Below, one piece after another: positions 27,435-36,103 of a stretch of DNA of 64,000 bases. The DNA lies in the NCBI GenBank assembly GCA_028288595.1, contig JAQBNK010000152.1, positions 1-64,000 of the forward strand. The letters are read 5' to 3'. How positions within the stretch are numbered: the first letter of the stretch is position 1; each line of letters starts with the position of its first letter. The notes below the pieces were generated by a model. That model was not told where the DNA came from, ran no database searches, and was given only the letters and a program-made list of their open reading frames with translations. The DNA comes from Chitinophagaceae bacterium. GTDB lineage: Bacteria > Bacteroidota > Bacteroidia > Chitinophagales > Chitinophagaceae. The position numbers and the translations under genes are program-made.

Positions 27435-28682
27435 ATGACCGTGGATCTGCAAAAAAAAGATGCTTTCGCATCGGTGAGAATAAAAGAATTCAGACGGCTA
27501 TTATCGGGGCGCTTTTTGTTTATTATGGGTCTTCGTATGACCACTACAATCGTAGGCTGGTGGATCTACCAGTTAACAAATGATCCTTTTGCAATCGGCC
27601 TGATAGGTTTGAGCGAAGTAATCCCTGCAGTTTCACTAGCGTTATATGCCGGACATGTAATCGATATCAGTGAGAAGAGAAAACTTTTATTGAGGGGTGT
27701 TGTACTATATATCATCGTTGCCATTTGTCTTTTTAGCTTATCGACAAAATATACCAGCTCGCATTTTTCAAATCACGCTATCTCAATTTGTATCTATGCC
27801 GTTATTTTTTGTACGGGAATTATCAGGTCGTTCATAGGCCCTGTTTTTCACACCTTACTTGCATCGATAGTACCACGTAATATTTTAGCGAATGCAACCA
27901 CATGGAATCAGGGAACATGGTTAACTGCTTCTGTTTCGGGCCACGCTACTGCAGGATTATGTATTGGTTTTATTGGAATTTCCGGCGCCCTGGGTATCGT
28001 TGTTTCGCTCATGATCTTTTCATTTATTATCATGTTCGGATTAAATAAAAGGCCACCGCTTGCTTTTGCATCAAAAAAGAAAACATGGGAAAGTGTTAAA
28101 GAAGGAATTGCATTCGTTTTAAAAACCAAAGAAGTGTTAGGTGCATTAAGCCTCGATCTTTTTGCGGTTTTATTTGGCGGTGCAGTAGCAATGGTTCCTG
28201 TTTTTGCAAGGGATATTTTAAAGATCGGTCCGCAGGGCTTTGGATTTTTAAATGCTGCCTCTGATATCGGGTCTATCTGTATTGTTATATTGCTTACTAT
28301 ATTCCCGCTGATGAGAAACCAGGGTAAAAAACTCTTCTTTGCTATTTTTGGATTCGGGTCCTGCATCATCTTATTTGCTTTATCAAAATTGTTCTGGCTT
28401 TCTTTTAGCGCATTATTATTAGCGGGTATGCTCGATGGAATCAGCGTAGTTATACGCGGGACTATCCTTCAATTAAAAACACCTGATAATATGCGGGGAA
28501 GAGTGATGAGCGTTAACTCTATGTTCATCAATTCGAGTAATGAACTGGGACAATTTGAAAGCGGCGCGGCAGCAAAATTATTAGGCGTGGTTCCTTCTGT
28601 TGTGTTCGGTGGCTGTATGACAATAATGGTTGTTATCGTCACCTGGTTCAAAGCACCCTCTTTAAGAAAAATGGAATATTAA
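27435..28682 (+). CDS. MFS transporter, EntS-like (MFS_3)
   Basis: A 415-residue inner-membrane protein with about twelve helices. The N-terminal part LTNDPFAIGLIGLSEVIPA and AGHVIDISEKRKLLL (loop 2-3 motif in changed form) and late TPDNMRGRVMSVNSMF are signatures of the MFS_3 group that includes enterobactin exporter EntS. Substrate unknown. It follows the deoxynucleoside kinase by 9 nt and is likely co-transcribed with it. Confidence 0.88.
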   Translation: MTVDLQKKDAFASVRIKEFRRLLSGRFLFIMGLRMTTTIVGWWIYQLTNDPFAIGLIGLSEVIPAVSLALYAGHVIDISEKRKLLLRGVVLYIIVAICLFSLSTKYTSSHFSNHAISICIYAVIFCTGIIRSFIGPVFHTLLASIVPRNILANATTWNQGTWLTASVSGHATAGLCIGFIGISGALGIVVSLMIFSFIIMFGLNKRPPLAFASKKKTWESVKEGIAFVLKTKEVLGALSLDLFAVLFGGAVAMVPVFARDILKIGPQGFGFLNAASDIGSICIVILLTIFPLMRNQGKKLFFAIFGFGSCIILFALSKLFWLSFSALLLAGMLDGISVVIRGTILQLKTPDNMRGRVMSVNSMFINSSNELGQFESGAAAKLLGVVPSVVFGGCMTIMVVIVTWFKAPSLRKMEY

Positions 28683-28910
28683 ATAAAGCAGGCCACCAAC
28701 TATGATAAAGAATCTTTCACAATTCGTTCATTATAACAGACTTGACTTCACAAACCTTTCACTCGGGAATAAATTAAATTTACATAGAATCAAGTATCCA
28801 CACGCTGTGCAAAACACTATCGGGATATTAAGATTTAAAAAAATAAATTTGGAATAGAAGTTGAATTAAGGATACTACTAACCCTTTTTGATCACTAAAA
28901 AGAAAACGAA

Positions 28911-29900
28911 TTGACAGACACAATCATTAACCTAGAGACAGTAAATCCAATTGAATTTTTTGGAGCGAATAACAGAAAGCTGGACCTGCTTAAGAAAAAA
29001 TTTCCCTTGTTAAAAATCCTTTCCCGTGGAACCCAGATAAAACTTAGCGGAGCGCCTGACCAGATAGAGTCCGCTAAAGAAAAAATAGAACTTATCATTC
29101 AATATATGGAGAGGAACGGAGACCTCAGTTCAAATTATTTCGAACAAATTCTCGGTGGCGATGACGCCGAGACGATCGATAATTTTGTTGAACGAAACCC
29201 GAATGATATTCTTGTTTTTGGTCCTAACGGTAAAACGGTAAGAGCCAGAACCGCTAACCAGAAAAAAATGGTTCAGGCAGCAGATAAAAACGACATCGTT
29301 TTTGCAACAGGACCTGCAGGTACCGGTAAAACTTATACAGCCGTTGCAATGGCGGTAAGAGCTTTAAAAAATAAACTGGTAAAAAAGATCATACTAACCC
29401 GCCCTGCAGTAGAAGCAGGCGAGAGTCTTGGTTTTCTTCCCGGTGACCTGAAAGAAAAGATCGATCCATACCTGCGTCCTTTATATGATGCGCTTGATGA
29501 TATGATCCCCGCCGATAAGCTGGGTTATTACATGAGCACACGCACAATTGAGATCGCTCCCCTGGCGTATATGCGTGGACGTACACTGGACAATGCATTT
29601 ATTATTTTGGATGAGGCGCAGAATGCCAATGACCTGCAGCTTAAAATGTTTTTGACCCGTATTGGTTCTAACGCAAAAGCAATTATTACCGGTGATCCTA
29701 CGCAGATCGACCTTCCAAAGAACCAGCGTAGTGGTTTAGATAAGGCCAGTCGCATTTTACAACATGTTGATGGCATCGGCCATGTGCAACTGGATGAAGA
29801 GGACGTAGTAAGGCACCGTCTTGTGAAAGCCATCATAAGAGCTTACGAAAAGGAAAAAGAAAAAGAAGACATTAATGGTCATGATAATTATCGCAGGTAA
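28911..29900 (+). CDS. phoH: PhoH-family ATPase
   Basis: A 329-residue cytosolic P-loop protein. An N-terminal KH-like segment (about 1-100; IKLSGAPDQIESAKEKI) precedes the PhoH core with Walker A ATGPAGTGKTYTA (about 128-140), TRPAVEAGESLGFLPGD, and Walker B AFIILDEAQN. PhoH proteins are RNA-associated NTPases, often beside YbeY; no ybeY is here. The start is TTG at 28911; no ATG fits the conserved N-terminus. The 228-nt upstream gap shows no other gene. A rho-independent terminator follows. Confidence 0.93.
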   Translation: MTDTIINLETVNPIEFFGANNRKLDLLKKKFPLLKILSRGTQIKLSGAPDQIESAKEKIELIIQYMERNGDLSSNYFEQILGGDDAETIDNFVERNPNDILVFGPNGKTVRARTANQKKMVQAADKNDIVFATGPAGTGKTYTAVAMAVRALKNKLVKKIILTRPAVEAGESLGFLPGDLKEKIDPYLRPLYDALDDMIPADKLGYYMSTRTIEIAPLAYMRGRTLDNAFIILDEAQNANDLQLKMFLTRIGSNAKAIITGDPTQIDLPKNQRSGLDKASRILQHVDGIGHVQLDEEDVVRHRLVKAIIRAYEKEKEKEDINGHDNYRR

Positions 29901-29922
29901 CATTACCCTGTAATATTCAGAG

Positions 29923-29949
29923 AAGGTGGTCAATGACCACCTTTTTTAT
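29923..29949 (+). terminator. rho-independent terminator after phoH
   Basis: AAGGTGGTC (29923-29931), loop AAT, GACCACCTT (29935-29943): a perfect 9-bp stem followed by a T-rich tract. It separates phoH from the next operon. Confidence 0.9.
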
Positions 29950-29952
29950 TGC

Positions 29953-29960
29953 TATTTTCG
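29953..29960 (+). promoter_or_regulatory. -7-like box before the lipoprotein-fluC-ppa run
   Basis: TATTTTCG differs from TANNTTTG at one base and lies 17 nt before ATG 29978, directly after the phoH terminator, where a new promoter is expected. Confidence 0.45.
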
Positions 29961-29977
29961 TTTTTTAATTAAGTACG

Positions 29978-30382
29978 ATGAAGTATCGCTGGTTATACAT
30001 TCTTCTGCCATTTGTTTTATCCTGTAATACCGGGGAACCTTCCTTTCCTAAAGCAGAAAATGCATTAGATGCAGGAAGAGAATTTATAGATGCCTGCCTG
30101 AAAGGTGATTTTAATAAAGCCGGGCACTATATGATTGATGATAGTGAGAATAAAGGATTACTGAAACGGATCGGTAATGATTATCAAAAAAAAAGCAGTC
30201 GTGAAAAAAAAGAATTTAATGATGCTTCTATAAATATTAATGATGTCCAGGAAATTAATGATTCCACCAGCATCATCAGTTATAAAAATTCTTATGATAA
30301 TATAGCCAGGAAGTTGAAAGTTATAAAAAGGAAAGAGGACTGGCTTGTTGATTTTAAATATACTTTCAGCGGAAACTTATAA
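29978..30382 (+). CDS. small lipoprotein, NTF2/DUF4878-like
   Basis: A 134-residue lipoprotein (lipobox VLSC, Cys at about residue 16). The mature part begins with a helix (ALDAGREFIDACLKGDFNKA) and ends with beta-strands (TSIISYKNSY..IARKLKVIKRKEDWLVDFKY, i.e. KLKVIKRKEDWLVDFKY), the pattern of NTF2-like lumazine/DUF4878 lipoproteins. Molecular role unknown. It sits one base before the fluoride channel gene, so the two share a transcript. Confidence 0.78.
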   Translation: MKYRWLYILLPFVLSCNTGEPSFPKAENALDAGREFIDACLKGDFNKAGHYMIDDSENKGLLKRIGNDYQKKSSREKKEFNDASININDVQEINDSTSIISYKNSYDNIARKLKVIKRKEDWLVDFKYTFSGNL

Positions 30383-30383
30383 C

Positions 30384-30743
30384 ATGATAAAAAACCTGGT
30401 TATAGTTGGTGCAGGTGGAATGCTGGGATCGGTCTTAAGATACATCTGCAGTTTTATTATAAAGTCAGATTCCTATCCCTGGGCGACACTTGCAATTAAT
30501 ATTACAGGCAGTTTTTTTATCGGTTTGATTCTTGGATCAACATTAAAAATGGAAAATGGAAATATGTGGCGCTTGTTTCTAGCGACAGGAATTTGCGGCG
30601 GCTTCACAACGTTTTCTGCTTTTTCTGCTGAATGTATTTTATTGATTCAGCAAAACAGGTGGGCAGCAGCTTTATCGTATATTATTATCAGTGTTATGGC
30701 CGGTTTAGCAGCAGCTTTTGCGGGCCTTTGGATAACTAAATAA
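30384..30743 (+). CDS. fluC: fluoride channel FluC (CrcB)
   Basis: A 119-residue protein with four membrane helices that forms dual-topology dimers exporting fluoride. Signatures: [10 protein letters not shown] in helix 1, [14 protein letters not shown] in helix 2 (channel Asn), and [15 protein letters not shown] in helix 3 with the phenylalanine box and the sodium-site Gly-Thr. The open frame extends 13 codons upstream, but ATG 30384 gives the family N-terminus. I saw no fluoride riboswitch before the gene or before the operon. Confidence 0.93.
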   Translation: MIKNLVIVGAGGMLGSVLRYICSFIIKSDSYPWATLAINITGSFFIGLILGSTLKMENGNMWRLFLATGICGGFTTFSAFSAECILLIQQNRWAAALSYIIISVMAGLAAAFAGLWITK

Positions 30744-30748
30744 ACTTT

Positions 30749-31294
30749 ATGCAAACAGTATTACACCCCTGGCACGGCGTACATTATGGAGAGCAGGCAC
30801 CACGAGTGGTAAATGCAATCATTGAAATTCCGCAGGGGTCGAGAGCGAAGTACGAGATCGATAAACCCAGCGGTTTATTAAAGCTTGACAGGGTGATTTA
30901 CTCTTCGTTCTACTATCCTATTAATTATGGGTTCATCCCGCAAACATATGGGGGTGATAAAGATCCTTTGGATATTTTGGTTATCACTTCCCTGTCCATT
31001 CAACCCTTAACGCTTGTAGAAGCAACAGTGATCGGTGTGATGCAGATGATCGATAACGGCGATTCTGATGATAAGATCATCGCCGTTGCAGCGAATGATC
31101 CGGGCGTGAATCATTATACCAATATTGAACAATTGCCACGTCACTTCTTTGAAGAGCTAAGGCATTTTTTTGAAGAATATAAAAAACTCGAAAATAAAAC
31201 TGTTGTTGTGGAGGAATTCGGCGACAAGGCCCAGGCATTACACATAATTGAAGATGCTATAAAATTTTATAAAGATACCTTTGGAAAGGAATAA
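30749..31294 (+). CDS. ppa: inorganic pyrophosphatase, family I
   Basis: A 181-residue cytosolic enzyme hydrolysing pyrophosphate to two phosphates. Conserved residues: [14 protein letters not shown] (Glu/Lys), [28 protein letters not shown], holding the D-x-D-P-x-D metal motif (DKDPLD), and a C-terminal [16 protein letters not shown]. Length is normal for soluble bacterial PPase. It lies in the run fluC-ppa-tauE with 5-nt and 3-nt gaps, so it is likely operonic. Confidence 0.96.
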   Translation: MQTVLHPWHGVHYGEQAPRVVNAIIEIPQGSRAKYEIDKPSGLLKLDRVIYSSFYYPINYGFIPQTYGGDKDPLDILVITSLSIQPLTLVEATVIGVMQMIDNGDSDDKIIAVAANDPGVNHYTNIEQLPRHFFEELRHFFEEYKKLENKTVVVEEFGDKAQALHIIEDAIKFYKDTFGKE

Positions 31295-31318
31295 CGATTG
31301 GTTCAGTTCTCACTGCTT

Positions 31319-32161
31319 ATGACTATCCTTTATTTAACGCTTATCATTTTCGCAGGCTCACTCCTTGCGGGTTTGCTTGGATCACTTACCGGCCTGGGAG
31401 GAGGTGTTGTCATCATCCCCATGCTAACTCTTTTATTTGGTATCGATCTCAGGTATGCAATAGGCTGTTCTATTGTTGCTGTAATAGCCACATCATCGGG
31501 ATCCGCAGCCGCTTATGTTAAAGAGGGTATCACTAACATTCGCCTGGGTATGTTCCTTGAAATTGCCACAACTACTGGCGCAGTAGCAGGCGCATTTATC
31601 GCAGCTTATACTCAGCCAAATATTATTGCAGTTATTTTCGGATGTATACTGATCGTGTCTGCATTCTTATCCTTAAAGAAAAAAACATTTCATTTTGAAG
31701 GACAATCAAAAAGTCGCCTTGCGGCTTTTTTTAAATTGAATAGTCAATACCCGGAAAAAGATGGAAAAACCATCGTCTATAATGTAAGACATGTAAGCGG
31801 CGGTTTTTTTATGATGCTGGGAGCAGGAATTTTATCAGGATTGCTTGGGATCGGATCCGGCGCTTTAAAAGTTCTTGCAATGGATAATATTATGAGGATT
31901 CCTTTTAAAGTTTCAACCACAACAAGCAATTTTATGATCGGCGTTACCGCAGCTGCAAGCGCTGTGGTTTATTTTCATCGTGGCTATATAGATGCAGGTC
32001 TTTGTATGCCGGTAACTGCTGGCGTATTATTGGGTGCAACTATCGGATCGAGAATTCTTACAAAAGCAGATACCAAATGGTTAAGAATAGTTTTTGCTGT
32101 TGTTATTACTTTTTTAGCGTTTCAAATGATCTATTACGGAATGAATAAAAAGTTACAATGA
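31319..32161 (+). CDS. TauE/SafE-family anion permease
   Basis: A 280-residue membrane protein with about eight helices. Repeated motifs GSLTGLGGGVVIIPMLTL in the first half and GLLGIGSGALKVLAMD in the second are the two TauE/SafE signature loops. The family is linked to sulfite, sulfoacetate or sulfonate export; the substrate here is not proven. ATG 31319 starts directly at the first helix; a TTG at 31298 is the alternative. It overlaps the next gene by 4 nt (ATGA). Confidence 0.9.
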   Translation: MTILYLTLIIFAGSLLAGLLGSLTGLGGGVVIIPMLTLLFGIDLRYAIGCSIVAVIATSSGSAAAYVKEGITNIRLGMFLEIATTTGAVAGAFIAAYTQPNIIAVIFGCILIVSAFLSLKKKTFHFEGQSKSRLAAFFKLNSQYPEKDGKTIVYNVRHVSGGFFMMLGAGILSGLLGIGSGALKVLAMDNIMRIPFKVSTTTSNFMIGVTAAASAVVYFHRGYIDAGLCMPVTAGVLLGATIGSRILTKADTKWLRIVFAVVITFLAFQMIYYGMNKKLQ

Positions 32162-32550
32162 GAATACATAACCCAGGGCTAAAAGACCGCAGCCTGCAAA
32201 ACGTGATTGGGAACTTATTACGATGGGGAGTGATCGTGTCATTACTTGTCGTATTGATCAGCGGGTTTATTTATCTCCTTCAATCCGGGAGCCAAACTCC
32301 TTCTTATCATTTATTTGAAGAAGGGGGCAATCCTTATACGTCTCTTACAGATGTTGTAAGGGGACTCAGTGGTAGCCAGACGCTGGCCTTTATTCAGCTG
32401 GGCGTACTCATCCTGATAGCTACTCCCATAGCCAGGATATTTTTTGCGCTGATCGGTTTTATGAAAGAAAAAGACTACCTGTATGTTATCATCAGCCTGG
32501 TTGTGCTGGGTATCATTGCCGCCAGTATGCTAAGCGGCGTAAAAGGATAA
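32158..32550 (+). CDS. DUF1634 membrane protein
   Basis: A 130-residue protein with three membrane helices (about 20-40, 72-92, 104-124). The arrangement and the LQNVIGNLLRWGVIVS and ATPIARIFFALIGFMKEKD segments match DUF1634, which is repeatedly encoded right after TauE/SafE permeases. The 4-nt overlap with the permease gene supports a shared complex. Its molecular function is unknown. Confidence 0.88.
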   Translation: MRIHNPGLKDRSLQNVIGNLLRWGVIVSLLVVLISGFIYLLQSGSQTPSYHLFEEGGNPYTSLTDVVRGLSGSQTLAFIQLGVLILIATPIARIFFALIGFMKEKDYLYVIISLVVLGIIAASMLSGVKG

Positions 32551-32556
32551 ACAGTT

Positions 32557-32587
32557 TTTGTACAATCTTTCCTTCCCCTTATTTTTG
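32557..32587 (+). promoter_or_regulatory. complete Bacteroidota promoter for the 50-residue membrane protein
   Basis: TTTG (32557-32560), a 19-nt spacer, then TATTTTTG (32580-32587) match the -33/-7 consensus exactly. The predicted start of transcription is about 12 nt before ATG 32604. Confidence 0.75.
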
Positions 32588-32603
32588 CGCAAATTCTACG
32601 GAA

Positions 32604-32756
32604 ATGGAAGCTAGAAAATCAACTGCAAAATACTGGTTACTTTTCTTTGTATGGCTGGTTGCACTGATCGTTTTATTGATTTTCTGGCGCCAGTTCTTTT
32701 GGCTGGCACTCCCGGGTGTATGTTTATATTTTGCTTTGGCAATGGATATAATGTAA
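32604..32756 (+). CDS. 50-residue small membrane protein
   Basis: ATG at 32604 opens a 50-codon frame ending TAA 32754-32756. It has a short basic N-terminus (MEARKSTAKYW) and two closely spaced hydrophobic segments, about 12-26 and 31-48, with a W-R-Q-F-F-W turn between them. A full promoter sits just upstream, which separates it from the DUF1634 operon and argues that it is real. Function unknown; similar tiny two-helix proteins are usually unannotated. Confidence 0.72.
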   Translation: MEARKSTAKYWLLFFVWLVALIVLLIFWRQFFWLALPGVCLYFALAMDIM

Positions 32757-32780
32757 TTATTTATTTAGAAGGTGACTCTT

Positions 32781-33131
32781 CTATTGGAAATCTCTTATTA
32801 TATGCATGATATAAATAAACTTACCATCAGTTGCAAATCCTTCATAAATCGCAATATCACCATTAACCATTTTTAATACGCCGTATCTTCTGTTTCTCAG
32901 ATTAGCTATTATTGCTTTATTATTACGTATTCCCTTAAAAAGTTTGTTGTATTTAGGATTTGAAAGAAAGTCAACAATATGTATTTGCGATAGACTACCA
33001 GGCAGAACTGGGTAATCCTCTGCTGATACATCATCGATTATAACCTTAAGGTATTTTTCAGAATTGTTACTTGAAACAGGCTTCAAGTATTTTTTTTGTT
33101 GGTTATAACTACATGAATAAAAAAATAACAA
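32781..33131 (-). CDS. hypothetical lipoprotein-like protein with damaged or minimal N-terminus
   Basis: A 116-residue frame opening with TTG and a very short hydrophobic stretch ending in FFYSC, like the end of a lipoprotein signal without its basic start. In-frame TAA of the NlpC/P60 gene lies only three codons upstream. An ATG at 33135 is in another frame, and removing one T from the run of seven T's would join it to this frame (MLVIFYSC). So either a TTG start, a frameshift, or decay. The mature part (DYPVLPGSLSQIHIVDFLS.., KMVNGDIAIYEGFATDGK) has no recognised domain. Confidence 0.55.
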   Translation of the reverse strand: MLFFYSCSYNQQKKYLKPVSSNNSEKYLKVIIDDVSAEDYPVLPGSLSQIHIVDFLSNPKYNKLFKGIRNNKAIIANLRNRRYGVLKMVNGDIAIYEGFATDGKFIYIMHIIRDFQ

Positions 33132-33140
33132 GCATTTAAG

Positions 33141-33908
33141 TTATACCGTCTTATAGCGTTTAATCAATCTCAACTTATGCGTCCGCTGTCCTGAATCTCC
33201 GTTAATAATTCCCTGGTGATCGATCGCATCAATTCTTACTCTGCCGGATGAATGAATAATTTCATGATCATTCAGCATTATTCCAACGTGTGTAATTCTC
33301 CCTTCTTCATTGTCAAAAAAAGCGAGGTCGCCACTTTTTGCTTCAGCTAAGAATCCAACCAGTTCTCCTTTCTCAGCTTGCTGGTAAGCATCTCTCGGCA
33401 GCCTGATATCAAATAATTTAAAAACCTGCTGTGCGAAACCACTGCAATCAACTCCATATACACTCCTGCCGCCCCATAAATACCCCGTATTTAAAAATGT
33501 ATGGGCAAGCCCTGAAATATTTTCTCTAGTAAATGAAGGCGGGTTCTTAAAATAAGGGGCTTCGCTGTAGTCAACATCATATTTACCAAACTGCACCTTT
33601 TCTTTTTCAGCCCAAACAGGAGTTGAGAAGGGCACATGAATGATCTGGTCATTGATTTTTATTTCTGAGCTCCATGCAGAAATATAAAAAGGTTTTCTTT
33701 CTAAGAATTCCTCATCGGTTTCAGCGAGTTGATTGGTTTGAATCCAGCCTTCATAATCATCATAGATGCAACGAACACGGGTAAAATCTTTGATAGTCTC
33801 AAGTATTTCGGCCAGCTCACCAAAAATGAGCTGACTGATCATTTCGCTTCTGTGACTGGCTTCTTTGCGCACGGGAGAAACCGATACAATGCATACAGCA
33901 ATATTCAT
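33141..33908 (-). CDS. NlpC/P60 (C40) peptidase with SH3-like N-terminus
   Basis: A 255-residue peptidoglycan endopeptidase-like protein. N-terminal SH3-like region (about 1-75; TRVRCIYDDYEGWIQT), a second SH3-like part, then the NlpC/P60 core: catalytic Cys in VYGVDCSGFAQQVF (about residue 150), His in GRITHVGIML (about 206) and a third polar residue in HEIIHSSG. It cleaves gamma-D-Glu to diamino-acid bonds in the family. It lacks a clear signal peptide and may be cytosolic, acting in recycling like YkfC. It is separate from the sigma pair that starts 85 nt away. Confidence 0.9.
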   Translation of the reverse strand: MNIAVCIVSVSPVRKEASHRSEMISQLIFGELAEILETIKDFTRVRCIYDDYEGWIQTNQLAETDEEFLERKPFYISAWSSEIKINDQIIHVPFSTPVWAEKEKVQFGKYDVDYSEAPYFKNPPSFTRENISGLAHTFLNTGYLWGGRSVYGVDCSGFAQQVFKLFDIRLPRDAYQQAEKGELVGFLAEAKSGDLAFFDNEEGRITHVGIMLNDHEIIHSSGRVRIDAIDHQGIINGDSGQRTHKLRLIKRYKTV

Positions 33909-33992
33909 CCTGAAAATTTTTAGTAAGTTATGGATTTGTTGAATTTCATCATCTTATATTGTACACAAGACAGTTGAGCTAACGATAATATT

Positions 33993-34565
33993 TTGGAAAA
34001 AAATCAGCCGGAACATATTACAGACCAGCAATTGCTTGAGAAATATTATCAGTCACATGATACTAACCTGCTGGGCATATTGTTGCAACGGTATACTATG
34101 TTATTGCTCGGCGTAAGCATGAAATACCTGAAAAACGAGGAGGAAGCAAAAGATAGTGTCCAGCAAATATTTCTGAAGGTTATTAATGAATTACCAAAAG
34201 TAAAAGTGACCTTCTTTAAGAGCTGGCTTTATATGGTAGCAAAAAATCACTGCCTCATGAAACTGAGAGAAAGGCATATTCATGTGTCAGGTGAGGTTAC
34301 TGATAATCTTCGCATTGCAGAAGACGATGTTAATTCGCAGGAGAAACAGGAGGAAGAAAAACTATTATCGCTTGTAACTGAAAGTTTACCGGAATTAAAA
34401 ACAGAACAGGAATCTTGTGTACGTTTGTTCTACCTCGAAAAAAAAAGCTACCAGGAGATCACTAAGATCACGGGGTATAGTGTATTGCAGGTAAAAAGTC
34501 ATATTCAAAACGGAAAAAGAAACCTGCGTATGATCATCGAAAAAAAGTTGAAGAATAATGGCTGA
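33993..34565 (+). CDS. ECF-type RNA polymerase sigma factor
   Basis: A 190-residue sigma factor with region 2 (LKNEEEAKDSVQQIFLKV) and region 4 (YLEKKSYQEITKITGYSV followed by VKSHIQNGKRNLR). TTG 33993 is the start; the next ATG would cut region 2. The following gene overlaps by 8 nt and encodes a probable membrane anti-sigma protein. Target promoters are unknown. Confidence 0.9.
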   Translation: MEKNQPEHITDQQLLEKYYQSHDTNLLGILLQRYTMLLLGVSMKYLKNEEEAKDSVQQIFLKVINELPKVKVTFFKSWLYMVAKNHCLMKLRERHIHVSGEVTDNLRIAEDDVNSQEKQEEEKLLSLVTESLPELKTEQESCVRLFYLEKKSYQEITKITGYSVLQVKSHIQNGKRNLRMIIEKKLKNNG

Positions 34566-34941
34566 TATAAAAGACATATTACGTGATGATCTGCAGGATG
34601 ATGATAATCTTCCTGATAACATTCATCCTGCCGATGAACGATCAGCTAATAAACAGGTGGAGGCGTTTGAAAAAGATGCAGAAGACGGCTTGCAATCATT
34701 CAGTAATAAAAAAGATATTGGTATACTTGTTCACGAGTTAAATAAAAACCTGGCGAAACAAATTCAATCGAAAAAAGGAAGAAGAGAAAAGCATAAAATT
34801 GAAAATCAAAACCTGGTAGTGCTTGCCACCGTTATCATTTTACTGATCTGTATCCTCTTTTATATCGTGATAAAAATTCAGCAAAAAAAAGAATTACCAA
34901 AAACACAAAACAGGACAGCGCTTATAAAAGCGTCACTTTAG
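34558..34941 (+). CDS. probable anti-sigma-type single-span membrane protein
   Basis: A 127-residue protein. The N-terminal 75 residues are acidic and cytosolic (ILRDDLQDDDNLPDNIHP), a basic stretch SKKGRREKHKIENQ precedes one helix (about 83-105), and the tail is short and polar. The 8-nt overlap with the sigma gene and the topology suggest an anti-sigma factor, but no zinc motif or known domain is present. An alternative is a small membrane partner without sigma binding. Confidence 0.65.
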   Translation: MADIKDILRDDLQDDDNLPDNIHPADERSANKQVEAFEKDAEDGLQSFSNKKDIGILVHELNKNLAKQIQSKKGRREKHKIENQNLVVLATVIILLICILFYIVIKIQQKKELPKTQNRTALIKASL

Positions 34942-34955
34942 AATAATAATAAAAG

Positions 34956-35978
34956 TTATTGGTATTGAATATAAATTGGCCTGGGCTTTAATGCCAGCAC
35001 ATCCTGCGGTTGCATTTCTAATTTTGCCCCGCTTTTCTCGGTGTCGTTATGATAGAATATTTTGAAGCCGGTGAATTGTACCGGTTCTCTTGCAACCCAG
35101 CTTTTATACGTATCTATTTTTTTAGCTTTCGGGCCCCATCCATCCATATCCATCACAAACTGAACTTCAGGGCGGGTAAGAATACTTTTATAATCCTTCA
35201 CCATGTTTCTCACAAAACGATGCACAACGAGGATCTTGGGTGTTAAATGATTTTTACGAACGATGTCTGCAAGCAACCCGCTTGCATAATTAATATCTGC
35301 TGCATCGAAAGTGCCAATACGTTTTCCCGGAGTTGATCCCTCCTTCATAGAAAATTCAGGATCGATCCCTAAATGAACATTGGGCATGCTTAAATACTTT
35401 TCCAGAAGTGGCAGTTCATCTTTAAGATTGCTTAATCCTACCTGTACATCAAGGAAAACAATGGCGTTTATTTTCTTTGCAATAGCGAGCACCATATCGA
35501 TCTGCTTACCTGGCATTCTCATCCTGTATTTACCGTCTTTCCCTTCAGCGCCCTGTGCAGTAACCGCGATATAATGCAGCGCAGGCATCACAGGAATTGT
35601 AGTATCAGCTTTTGCCCATTTTTTTAACTCGCCCTGCAATTTTGCAAGCATTTGGTCCTCGGGATATTCGCCCAATACACCCATTTTTTTTGAGTACAGG
35701 TTTCCATAGTAAGAAACTACCCTGTGAAAAGGAAGAATAGCGCCAGCCTGGGGATAAGCTGCTTTCGCGGGCCAGCGGCCGCTGGTATCACCGTTGGCAT
35801 TTTCTTTTAAAAGTCTATTATACTTCGCCGTATCTATAACAGCAGGAGCGGAATTTTTACCCGCTTTCGCAGAATCAATTTGAACTTCTGCTTTAGCATC
35901 AGTATTAGACCCGCATCCAAAACCTGTTAACGCAAAAATTACGAAAGCGGGAAGACTGTGTTTAAGCATTAGCAACAT
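34956..35978 (-). CDS. hypothetical lipoprotein with TIM-barrel-like sequence
   Basis: A 340-residue lipoprotein (lipobox GFGC, Cys at about residue 22), then a low-complexity linker and a globular part with alternating strands and helices: MPALHYIAVTA, IVFLDVQVGLSN, VHLGIDPEFSMK, KILVVHRFVRNMV, FVMDMDGWG. This alternation, with acidic residues at strand ends, resembles a TIM barrel such as a glycosidase or phosphodiesterase, but I do not recognise the family. MLKHS three codons downstream is an equally good start. It stands alone. Confidence 0.7.
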   Translation of the reverse strand: MLLMLKHSLPAFVIFALTGFGCGSNTDAKAEVQIDSAKAGKNSAPAVIDTAKYNRLLKENANGDTSGRWPAKAAYPQAGAILPFHRVVSYYGNLYSKKMGVLGEYPEDQMLAKLQGELKKWAKADTTIPVMPALHYIAVTAQGAEGKDGKYRMRMPGKQIDMVLAIAKKINAIVFLDVQVGLSNLKDELPLLEKYLSMPNVHLGIDPEFSMKEGSTPGKRIGTFDAADINYASGLLADIVRKNHLTPKILVVHRFVRNMVKDYKSILTRPEVQFVMDMDGWGPKAKKIDTYKSWVAREPVQFTGFKIFYHNDTEKSGAKLEMQPQDVLALKPRPIYIQYQ

Positions 35979-36103
35979 ATATATGAATTAAGCCGCAAAT
36001 TAACGGGACTCTTAAACAATAGCGAAATCTTTTACCCAAATCCTTCTTAAACCTTTACACTTGCGAAAAGATTTTTACTTTCATTTAATCGCATCAATTT
36101 TTT

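Noticed and set aside
29900-30384. Fluoride riboswitch before fluC
   Set aside because: I saw no matching fold before the operon; fluC is preceded directly by a lipoprotein gene.
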